A stretch of 64,000 bases of DNA. Source: Diphasiastrum complanatum. Lineage: Eukaryota; Streptophyta; Lycopodiopsida; Lycopodiales; Lycopodiaceae. The stretch is taken from NCBI GenBank assembly GCA_029204225.1, contig MU832239.1, positions 1-64,000 of the forward strand, given 5' to 3'. Every line of letters starts with the position of its first letter. Position 1 is the first letter of the stretch. Below, one piece after another: positions 11,735 to 20,866 of this stretch. The notes beneath the pieces were generated by a model, which was given only the letters and a program-made list of their open reading frames with translations, made no database searches and was not told the origin of the DNA. Position numbers and translations under genes: made by a program.

Positions 11735-12151
11735 GTTACACATGTGGATCTCTGGTAGGTGAATTAGTTCAGTTAAGTGGACTTTCCATGCAACTTCACT
11801 GTAGGAATTCGAGTCTCTCTCATGTAGGGAAAGCTGGGCATGTTTTGCCATATTGTGAATATTGAGATTTTGGTGTTTTGAACTCATTCTCTCTCTACCC
11901 GAGTTTTCTATGTATGATTTTCTCTCTCTACCCAAGAGCAGCCTCTTTTTCCCATACTGAACACTTAGAATTATTTCTAACATTCATTTCTCATAGTGAA
12001 GAGTTAGATTTTTTCATCAGATGTATGCCATTGTTCTCTTGCCTTAGATTTTTCAAGCATATTGTTCTTTGATCAATCTTGTGCAATCACAACACCTTAG
12101 TAAGATCCTATAGGGTGTGTGGTGAAGTTCACATGTGCTAAGAACTTCACA
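11589..12151 (+). mobile_element. Copia D 5' LTR (plus orientation)
   Basis: The LTR ends with ACTTCACA at 12151, just before a primer-binding site. The left end is uncertain; TGTTTTGATAG at 11589 is a possible start. The part from about 11760 to 12151 is matched in reverse orientation at 13946-14337. Confidence 0.65.
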
Positions 12152-12163
12152 TGGTATCAGAAC
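12152..12163 (+). other. Primer-binding site of copia D
   Basis: TGGTATCAGAAC follows the LTR end directly. It matches the 3' end of plant initiator-Met tRNA. Confidence 0.85.
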
Positions 12164-12505
12164 TTCATGCTTTGAAGAGGTGAGGGTGTATACATCAGAT
12201 CATCAGTGTTTTTGCTTGCAGGAACTCGGATTTTGGAGAAGGATTCAAACTCGCTGAAAAACAAGCAATCTGTGGATCATAAGTGGATCAAATCAAGGCT
12301 GATGTGATCCAACAGAGCTCTGTACGGACATAGAGCTCACACGTGTGAAATCAACCCTCATTAATGAGTGCTACTTCTCAAGGAATGATCCAAATTTGAT
12401 GTTCTATAGCCTGTTGGATAGGTATTGGAGAGTAGAATGTGTTGCTCTTGTTTCTAAATCAATTTGATTTGTTTTTAGAAGAGTTTTAGGATCAACAAAT
12501 TCAGT
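12164..12505 (+). other. Leader of copia D
   Basis: Stop-rich sequence between primer site and gag, as expected for a copia 5' untranslated leader. Nothing else is seen. Confidence 0.5.
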
Positions 12506-13770
12506 AGAGATGATTTTCACATGTGGAAATTCAAGATGAGGATGATCTTGATTGAAAAGGAGCTATGGGGATACATAACTGGTTCGCTAGCCAGACCGGT
12601 GGAACCAAAAATGCTATCAGCATGGGAAGCAAAGGATGGCAAAGCTCTTTCCTTTGTATCATTGAATCTGAAAGATACTCAGATAGCTCATGTATCAAAT
12701 GGTACCACCTCCAAGGAAGCGTGAGATATTTTTAACAAGCATTTATGAGACTTCATATGTATCGACTCGTCTCTTTCTGAGAAAGAAGATCCTTGCTCTC
12801 AAAATGAGCGAAGGCACCTCAGTCAGTGATTATTTGAATGAATTCAAGCACTTGTTGAATCAACTTGCTGCAATAGATTCGCCTATGTTAGAAGAGAACT
12901 CTATGATGTCTCTACTAGCCAGCCTTCCATCCTCCTACGACAATCTGGTATTGCTTATAAGCAATACTCCTGCATTGTCTTTGCAAAAGTTGACAACAAG
13001 CCTATTACAAGAAGAAGTACAGAGAAAGAGCTTATCTATGACACGTACGAAGACAATGGCCTTGTACTCCAATAAGCAGCAGTCCAAGAAGAAGAAGAAC
13101 TTCAAGGACAAGAAGACAAATGCAAAGCAATCAGATTCAACGCAACCGCAACAACCGTAGAACAGTCGACATCAAAAACCTGCCAAGACCACATTATTTT
13201 GTAGATACTGCCAAAGATCAAATCACGACATCAAAGATTGTCGGATTTCCAAGCACAACGAAGCCAAAGAGAAGATACAGCAGTACCAAGAAAGAGGCTT
13301 TGATTTTGTTAGAAATTCTGAAGAAGAGATCAAGGCGCTGATGGTACAAGACAAACCCATTAGAATTGTCATGGACTGGTATCTCAATTCCGGTGCTTCT
13401 CAACATATGACAACATGCAAATGCCTATTCAAATATCTCACAAATACACATTCGAAGTATGTCTACTTCGATGACTCAAGCACACTGCAGATTGGAGGCA
13501 AATGATCAATACACCTCTACCTTTCAAATGGTAAATTAACCTTGTTTAAGGATGTACTGTACGTATCCAAACTGACAAAGAATTTACTATCAGTCAGCAA
13601 GCTCACTGATCAGGGCTATAGAGCCTTGTTCAATTCAAAACAATGTACCATTTTAGATAAGAACTATAAAAAAGTCATCTTTACACACATAAAAGAAAAT
13701 ATTCTAGTACGAAGGCAGTTGACCCCAAAACTCTGGTTGAAGCCTACTACTGCTACAAACCAATTCTAAA
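12506..13770 (+). pseudogene. Ty1/copia D gag-protease pseudogene
   Basis: The gag N-terminal part (WKFKMRMILIEKELWGYI, 12521-12724) shifts frame into the UBN2-type gag body (MSEGTSVSDYLNEFKHLLNQ, 12690-13160). This is followed by a basic tail and a frame-shifted zinc knuckle. The protease motif reads WYLNSGASQHMT (about 13375-13410). Copia proteases normally have D-[ST]-G at the active site, so the catalytic Asp is replaced by Asn here. A stop at 13502 precedes DVLYVSKLTKNLLSVSKL (13550-13610). At least three frame breaks are present. Confidence 0.85.
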
Positions 13771-13933
13771 CCACCTACGTGTGTTCGTATGTCTCTACTA
13801 TGTATAGATCTCGTCTGATTTGAGGAAGAAACTTGACCTTGTAAGTTGTAAGTACATTTTCATTGGCTACTCTACATCACATAAAAATATCACATTTATG
13901 ATGATGACACATGCCAGATCACAGTCAGTCGAC
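13771..13933 (+). pseudogene. Copia D integrase C-terminal scrap
   Basis: The frame at 13820 reads RKKLDLVSCKYIFIGYSTSHK, matching the K-L-D-x-x-S-x-K-x-I-F-I-G-Y motif that follows copia integrases. The integrase catalytic core between this and the protease is missing, so there is an internal deletion of about 1 kb or more. Confidence 0.7.
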
Positions 13934-14337
13934 GCTCTGATACAATGTGAAGTTTTTAGCACGTGTGAACTTCACCACACACCCTACAGGATCTTACTGA
14001 GGTGTTGTGATTGCACAAGATTGATCAAAAAACAGTATGCTTGAAAAATCTAAGACAAGAGCACAATGGCATACATCTGATGAAAAAATCTAACTCTTTA
14101 CTATGAGAAATGAATGTCAGAAATAATTCTAAGTGTTCAATATGGGAAAAAGAGACTGCTCTCGGGTAGAGAGATAAAACATACATAGAAAACTCGGGTA
14201 GAGAGAGAATGAGTCCAAAACACCAAAATCTCAATATTCACAATATGGCAAAACATGCCCAGCTTTCCCTACATGAGAGAGACTCAAATTCCTACAGTGG
14301 AGTTGCATGGAAAGTCCACTTAACTGAACTAATTCAC
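13934..14337 (-). mobile_element. Copia D-type LTR in inverted orientation with primer site
   Basis: From 13946 the plus strand reads TGTGAAGTTTTTAGCACG and continues as the reverse complement of 11760-12151. A degraded primer site (GCTCTGATACAA at 13934-13945) adjoins it. The homology stops at 14337, where the family C LTR begins, so this copy lacks its U3 end. It cannot be the 3' LTR of copia D because it points the wrong way. Confidence 0.8.
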
Positions 14338-14343
14338 ACTTTT

Positions 14344-14856
14344 TGAAAGTGTGGGAAAGTTAGAATGCGAGTTTGAGTAGATTCAATTTGAATAGTTGGG
14401 TACATTGAATCTAGACCCAAAATTAGTAGGATTAGCATTCTGGTGGGAAAGCCAAGTGGCCAAATAGGGTTTGGACCTGTTATAAAAGGATGTAGCTCAT
14501 GGAGGGAGTGATCTTCTCTCTTCTCTATTTCATTTCATGCTTATACATGGTCCTCTTGGGTTCTACTATCCATTGGTGCACTATCTTGGTGATTGCTTGC
14601 AATTCTATGTGTAAAATGATCTATATTTGTTATTTTTGGATCCACACATGTGAATTACAATAGCTTGCTGGTTTTGTACGAAAAACAATAGTACATAATC
14701 ATTTCATTCAAGTTTGATCAAGTTCTATTAGTTTTTGCATCTCAAATTTTGTGTAGATGCTGATTTTTTTACATTGGTGAGATTGGTAGTGTATTTCTCT
14801 TTCTAACCAAAGATTATTCAAGTAGATTGGATCTTAAGGATCTGAAATCTGTCACA
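14344..14856 (+). repeat. Copia family C LTR (plus copy)
   Basis: 513 bp from TGAAAGTGTGGG to CTGTCACA. It is matched over its length by the minus-strand LTR 34585-35098 (514 bp), and its last ~135 bp by 30356-30490. The sequence GTTATAAAAGG near 14477 is a plausible TATA box. A primer site follows directly. Confidence 0.85.
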
Positions 14857-14868
14857 TGGTATCAGAGC
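14857..14868 (+). other. Primer-binding site of copia C (plus copy)
   Basis: TGGTATCAGAGC directly after the LTR end. Confidence 0.9.
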
Positions 14869-15455
14869 TTGTGTTTCAGGTTATGAAGGAGGAAATCAGA
14901 TCTATCAATGATTTGGTGAAGATATCAAGTCTAGAGCATGCTAGAGAGGATTCTACATCAAAATCGAGTTTTTTGCTTTTGTAGTTGGATCTTTTGTAGA
15001 TCAAAACACTAAATAGGTCAATATACTTGTTCAATTCTGATTTTTGAATTCACACACTGGATTTGACCAATTTTTGGATCATTGGTTCAGCCTAAGTGGT
15101 GGCTTATAGATTGCATATCAAATTTTCGGCATTTGCATGTAGATTTGGAATAGTCAATTTTTTGTGATTTTGTCAAAACCCTAATTTTGATTGGATCTCT
15201 AGATAGTGAGGTTGCTAGACCTCATTTGAGTGTGTTTCAATCTTAGGAAGTGGCAAAAGTCATTAGATTGAGGATAGATCATAGGTTAATCAAGATTCCA
15301 TGATTCTGTGTGTTGATTTGCTTGGATAAGTGCTAGAAGAGAATTCGTGAGATAGTTTCAAATCTTGGTGATTTCTTTTGAAAGCATTTGTTGTTGTTCA
15401 AAGGAATGCTTTGTGCATTGAAGCAGGTTGTAAGAGAAGATCATGTCATTGCTAC
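14869..15455 (+). other. Leader of copia C (plus copy)
   Basis: Non-coding leader from primer site to the gag ATG. The same leader, reversed, lies at 33985-34571. Part of it also resembles the sequence before the zinc-knuckle ORF at 20867. Confidence 0.6.
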
Positions 15456-17093
15456 ATGGCAACCTCAATTGGAGTCATGTTGGAAGCCAATGATAGGCTT
15501 ACCTCAAGTAGCTATTCATTGTGGAAAGTGAGTATGGAGTCACTTCTTGAGATGAATGATGTTTTGGATATTGTTATAGATTTGGAGGAGAGACCAGCAA
15601 CACAACAAGATCAATTGAGGTATGACAAGAGGGCCAAGAAGTCTCTACACATGATAAAGATGAATGTTACCAATGAACTTCTCAAGGAAGTTGGTAAGTG
15701 CACATCATCTTTGGAAGCTTGGAATTCATTGAAGAAGCTTTATGAATCCAAGTCTTCTACTAGAGTGTTGACTCTAAGAAGGCAAATCTCTTCTTGTTTG
15801 CAAAAGAATGAAGAAAGTCCAAGTACTTTTGTTTTGAGAATGAAAGCATTGAATGATGAGTTAGCTTGCATAGATGAAAGCATTAAGGAAGGAGAGCTTA
15901 TTCAAGTGATTCTTAATGGCTTGTTGGATGCTCATGCTAACATTGTTCAAAGTATTGCTATTCAAAAGACTTTGCCAAGTTTGATGGATCTTCAAGAGAT
16001 CTTGATCAATGAGGAATATTCAAGCAAGAGGTGGATCTACATCGACACTTCAAGAGGATGCTATGTTCACAAAGGGCAAAACCAAAAGTAAGTGGCCTAA
16101 AGGGCAAGATCAAGTGGCAAAAAGAAGGATAGATCAAAGCTCAAGTGCTTCTATTGTGGCATCAAAGGACACTTTGCAAGTGAGTGCTAGAAGAGAAAGA
16201 CTACTTCTAGAGTGTTGACTCTAAGAAGGCAAATCTTTTCTTGTTTGCAAAAGAATGAAGAAAGTCCAAGTACTTTTGTTTTGTGAATGAAATCATTGAA
16301 TGATGAGTTAGCTTGCATAGATGAAAGCATTAAGGAAGGAGAGCTTATTCAAGTGATTATTAATGGCTTGTTGGATGCTCATGCTATCATTGTTCAAAGT
16401 ATTGCTATTCAAAAGACTTTGCCAAGTTTGATGGATCTTCAAGAGATCTTGATCAATGAGGAATATAGGCTTCAAGCAAGAGGTGGATCTACATCGACAC
16501 TTCAAGAGGATGCTATGTTCACAAAGGGCAAAACCAAAAGTAAGTGGCCAAAAGGGCAAGATCAAGTGACAAAAAGAAGGATAGATCAAAGCTCAAGTGC
16601 TTCTATTGTGGCATCAAAGGACACTTTGCAAGTGAGTGCTACAAGAAGAAGAGAGATCGAGGAGACAAGCAAGGTAATCCTACTCTTGATGAGGATGGTT
16701 TGGATGTTCAAGATCATAAATGATGATGCTTTTGTGATGTCTTCATGTATGCTTGCTAATGATGGAGATCTAGATCCTTGGTGGATTGATAGTGGAGCAA
16801 GTTCACACATGACCTTTCACAAAGAGTACTTCACTTCTTTTTTGGCATATGTAAATGACAAGAGGGTGATCTACACGGCCAATGATGGTGAGTGTGCGAT
16901 CAAAGGGATTAGCACAATTCCTATTTTTCTCTCTACAAATAGGAATGTTCATTTGGAGGATGTCTTTCTTATTCCATCTATTACCAAGAATTTGCTTAGT
17001 GTGAGTCAAATGCTAAGTAAGGGCCTCAAGGTGGAGTTTGATGGAGATGCTTGTTTGATCAAAAGGAAGGATGTCTTGATTGGAAAAGGTTAA
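15456..17093 (+). pseudogene. Ty1/copia family C gag-protease with tandem duplication
   Basis: Gag starts at the ATG at 15456 (MATSIGVMLEANDRLTSS), the same start as in the minus copy at 33984. It runs as a UBN2-type gag to a frameshift near 16015. About 445 bp are duplicated in tandem (15761-16199 and 16208-16651), so the gag C-terminus and the zinc knuckle (CFYCGIKGHFASEC, frame-shifted) occur twice. A protease segment with WWIDSGASSHMT (about 16780-16815, catalytic Asp present) and the following NLLSVSQMLSKGLKVEF region end at a stop at 17091. No integrase or polymerase follows, so the copy is dead. Confidence 0.9.
15761..16651 (+). repeat. ~445-bp tandem duplication inside gag
   Basis: The TAGAGTGTTGACTCTAAG block begins at 15761 and again at 16208. 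The units are near identical by eye. The first unit lacks 5 bases at about 16018 (ATATTCAAG against ATATAGGCTTCAAG at 16464-16477). The same 5-base gap is present in the minus-strand copy at about 33422. Confidence 0.85.
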
Positions 17094-17640
17094 AGGCAAG
17101 GGAAGTTGTTCAAACTTGATGCTTGTGTTATTGCTAAAGCTACATTGGTGAGCATTGTTTTGATGTTGGATTTGTACTAGCATTTGACCATAGAACTTTG
17201 ATCCATCATAAGAATGATCTTTCTCCTAAGAAGATACCTCCTTTCAATGATCATATACTGCTCAAAATAGAAACAACCATAATTGATATAGAGAATTGTG
17301 TCCACTTGGGATGCTTCACTATTTCTTACATCAATTTTACATATCAAGATGTAACTAGAACATGAAGAATAAAAAAGAATGTAAATTAAATGATTACATC
17401 ATGCTTCCAACTCTGGAATCTCTGAAAAAATACAGCGAACAAACAATATATGTGAGTGATCAATGTTTGCTTGCATGTCTCCTCCTCCTTTGTCCTTTGT
17501 TGCCATGTATCCACCATGATACTCCATGAATGAGCTTCCACCTCCATCTTGCCTCGAGATACCATCATACCTTGATGACTTGACCATGAATGAGTGACAT
17601 AATGAACCTCCAATAGCGAGGGAGATAAGTTATACCTTCA
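17094..17640. mobile_element. Rearranged fragments of the family C accessory module
   Basis: 17133-17190 matches, on plus, the accessory reading frame of the minus copy (the YIGEHCFDVGFVLAF segment at about 31095-31140). From about 17240 to 17620 the sequence matches 30508-30800 in the opposite sense. The module has thus been broken and partly inverted after its junction with family C protease sequence. No functional frame remains. Confidence 0.6.
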
Positions 17641-18315
17641 CCAGTCCAGATACACCCAAAAAATCCTAGAGGACTTTGGGATGCTGAACTGCAAAGGAGC
17701 GAACACTCCAATGCTCGTAGGGACGGTGCTGACGAATGATGACTGTCCAAAGACTGAGAAAGTGAGAGAACAAATGCAGCTCACACCTTACAGGAAGCTG
17801 ATAGGATCACTGATGTACCTTGTAGACAACACACGTCCTGATATTGCTTATGCAGTATTCAGAATGAGCCAATTCTGCATGAATCCAGGCTCGACACATT
17901 GAGAGATTACAAAACAAATTTTGCAATATCTTCAATTAACGAGGGATTATGGCTTGTGTTATTATCGTGGTGCAAGTTTCAGATACTTTCCTACAGCGGT
18001 CAACAAGAAGCAGACCGAGCCCAATCATCCTGCGAAGCAAAATATGTTGCAGCAGCAAAGATGGTTAGCGAAATAATCTGGCTAAGACAGTTCCTGGACG
18101 AATTGGACGAAACAAGAAATGAGCCCCTGGTCTTGTAGATGGACAACACCTCTGCAATACACCTAACAAAAGATCCCATGTTTCATTCTAGAACGAAACA
18201 AATTGCGATCAAGTACCACTTCATCAGGGATCTAATTGAAAAGAAGATGATGCAGACCACCTTCATAGGAACGAAAGACATGGTTGCGGACATCTTCACT
18301 AAAGCCCTAGACAGT
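17641..18315 (+). pseudogene. Ty1/copia E RT C-terminus and RNase H
   Basis: The plus frames give the RT-RNase H connection (CPKTEKVREQMQLTPYRKLI then NTRPDIAYAVFRMSQF, 17700-17890). After frame changes come the RNase H motifs CEAKYVAAAKMVSEIIWLRQ, MDNTSAIHLTKDPMFHSRTK and DMVADIFTKAL (18030-18310). The palm with YVDD is absent. A stop at 18136 precedes MDNTSA. The end of RNase H runs directly into protease sequence (next feature) with no LTR between. Confidence 0.85.
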
Positions 18316-19400
18316 TCAAAGACTATAAGTCATTCACCCACTCTCAAGTTGTGCAACTTGGAGACACCTCATCACATTTGATCGAAGGTGAAGGAACAAT
18401 CAGAGTCGAATTCCGAAGTGGTGAAGTCAAGATGTTGCCACGTTTCAAATCGGACCAAGAATCTGCTCTCAGTTAGTAGAATCACTTATTCAGGTCAGAG
18501 GTTCAAATTCGATACAAAAGGCTGCACAATTTTTGACAAATCTCAGAAGTTTCTAGTCTAGGAAGAAGAAGCGGCTATCTTTACAAACTCAACCATTGTT
18601 ACTCTTCTAACAGTCAAGCTCTTCACATAGCCACTTCTGAATTAATTGATATGTTTTGGCATTTTAGACTTGGCCATCTTAATCTCAACAGTATTTAGCA
18701 AATGTTTGCTCAGGGTCTAGTACAAGATCTATCTTCTTATGTCAACAAGCCAACTTCTCCATGCAAAACCTGTATTATCAACAAGCATGTTAAAAGCCGC
18801 TTCACTTCAGACTCAATTCATACATCCAAGGGCTTGCTTAACCTTGTACAAAGCGACATTTGTGGCCCGATGGAGACTGCTTCCATAGGGGGAGCTCTCT
18901 ATTTCCTTACTTTCATTGACGACTTCTCTCGAAGGACTACTACTTACTTTATGAAGAACAAATCTGAAGCATTCAAGTTCTTCAAACAATTGAAGGCGTA
19001 TGCAGAAAATCAAACCCAGAGGAAGATCAAGGTTCTATGCACAGATGGAAGAGGAGAGTATCTCTCCACAAAATTCAAGGAGTTCTACAAGGCCAACAGA
19101 ATACATCAACAATATACAACTAGCTATTCACCTCAGTCCAATGGTATAGCTAAATGGAAGAATAGGACACTCATCGCAAGTGCCAAGAGCATGCTGGCCC
19201 ATGCTTCTCTTCCAAAGAAATTCTGGACAGAAGCAGTTACTACAGTTGCCTATTTGCAAAATCGATCCATCACCAAAGCCCTGAATGGCAAGACACCTTA
19301 TGAGGTGTGGATAGGATCGAAACCATCACTCAAAAATATTCGAGTGTTTGGATGCATCGCTTTCATTCAAATCCATGAAGATCTAATATTAGGAGATATT
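18316..19400 (+). pseudogene. Ty1/copia E protease C-terminus and integrase
   Basis: The sequence begins inside the protease (LGDTSSHLIEGEGTIRV, about 18350-18410), then NLLSVSRITYSGQRFKFDT in a shifted frame. The GAG-pre-integrase zinc region (FWHFRLGHLNLNS, CKTCIINKHVKSRF) follows, then the integrase core (18702-19400) with QSDICG and CTDGRGEYLS. The third catalytic residue is changed: the motif reads NGIAKWKNRT where copia integrases have a Glu, so the DDE triad is broken. Homology ends near 19400 within KNIRVFGC sequence. Confidence 0.85.
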
Positions 19401-20014
19401 AGAAATCAAGATGTTGTTTTTGACTTCACATGCTTTCAACACTTATGTGTCCCAATGAATGGTGTCCATCTGTGATGAACTGTAATAGTGGTTGACAGAC
19501 GAAAATTGTATATAACTTTCCTGGCCAGATTTTTGTGATTTTCAAATATCCCGTCGGGCAGAACAAACAAATGTGATTGGACCACAATTACTGTCCGAAT
19601 ACTCTTATGTTGCCTTTGAACACTTGAGGTTGATTTGACGTCAATAGTCGTAAACTATAGTTAACTAGTCCTTGTAGTTTAGGAACTTCTTGTCATTCAT
19701 AGGTATACCTCTCATTCTCTTCATTTTTTCTCTTATTTTGGAGTGTCATTCTTAGGTATACCTCTCAATCTCTTCATTCTCTCCATTCTCAACTTGCGTA
19801 CACGTATTTTCAACTAATGGCTACACATGATCGAAGACCAAGAGGAACCATTGATGCAATCAATATTTGCAATGAAAAAAATGTAGAAGATCAATGAATA
19901 CCAAGAATATATCAAAAATATCAATGGATCTTGATGCATCCCTCTGCAAAAGGATCATTCTAGGAAAGAAAAAGATCGAATAACATATATAGAAGCTCTT
20001 GAAAAGGCAAGATA
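19401..20014. other. Unassigned, with a short direct repeat
   Basis: No domain recognised. A ~35-bp direct repeat (GTCATTC then AGGTATACCTCTCA) occurs at about 19692 and 19745. An ATG at 19817 opens only a short frame (MATHDRRPRGTIDA). Confidence 0.35.
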
Positions 20015-20514
20015 ATGGACTTCAAACTATCACCTACCACTCAATCTATCACGGAAGTTTTAGTTCAGCATGCTTATCTTCACAATGAGCTCAACATTCA
20101 TGATTTGAATCCAAATGATAGAAAAAAATGCAATTTTAAGTTTTCAGATTTAATTTGTTTAGAGTTAGAATTTTCTTTAAATTATATTTTTCTTCTGATG
20201 TTTTTGTTGATTTTGCAGATTTGTATCCATCAAATTTCGTTGAATGGCAAACAGTTCAATCGATTGCAGGAATAATTGATGTCATACATTTGAATATCGG
20301 TATTTTGCAATATAAAGGTCGTTCTCCCAGATCACTTTTAGAGTCAGGAGTTTTCTTTTATGATCACACTTATTTTTCTGATAAAAATAGTTTAGTTGGT
20401 AGATTAGAGCCATATCCTTTACCAGTTTTTTCGAGTAAGGAATGGATTTCTCTTGATGCAACAATTTCCGAAAGATTAGATCTAGATTATATATTGATAT
20501 TCAGAGTATATTAA
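20015..20514 (+). pseudogene. Unrecognised coding-like sequence, possibly two exons
   Basis: Two overlapping frames look protein-like. One, 20015-20160, contains ITEVLVQHAYLHNELNIHDL. The other, from about 20220 to 20514, contains YPSNFVEWQTVQSIAG and FSSKEWISLDATISERLDLD. Between them the T-rich stretch ending TTTTGCAG at 20219 looks like an intron 3' end. I do not recognise the family. It could be a host gene fragment or part of an unknown transposon. Confidence 0.35.
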
Positions 20515-20866
20515 AATGTAGCACTGAATCAAAGAATAATAGATTAAGTTGGTATCTATCTTTTAATATTGTTGTTGATTTTTTTTTCCAAATGCAATGT
20601 TCGGAGAACGAAAACAATGTTTATTTGTAAGGACTTGAGTGCTGAAATAATCGTCGAGTTGTTGGATAATGGTTGGGATACGAAACAAAATCGGCAAGTG
20701 ATCAAAGCAAAGTTTCCAAGTGACTAGTCATTAGTGTGAAGATTGATTCTTAGGTTTGTGAGCTAGATCTTTTGTAGATCATTCTAGATTATTGAAGATG
20801 TTCAAATCTAGTCTCTTGAAAGTCACAAATTACATTTGTAGAATCATATCACAGGTTTTTATTCAC
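20515..20866 (+). other. Leader-like sequence before the zinc-knuckle ORF
   Basis: Short blocks (for example ATCTTTTGTAGATCA) resemble the copia family C leader at 14985-15000. This suggests the following ORF belongs to a relative of family C. Confidence 0.4.

Noticed and set aside
11593-12072. Overlapping frames on both strands in the copia D LTR
   Set aside because: They lie within an LTR that is repeated in inverted form; their openness reflects LTR sequence, not a gene.
12152-12163. tRNA-like sequence TGGTATCAGAAC and its relatives at 14857, 34572, 38779 and 45220
   Set aside because: These are retrotransposon primer-binding sites next to LTR ends, not tRNA genes.
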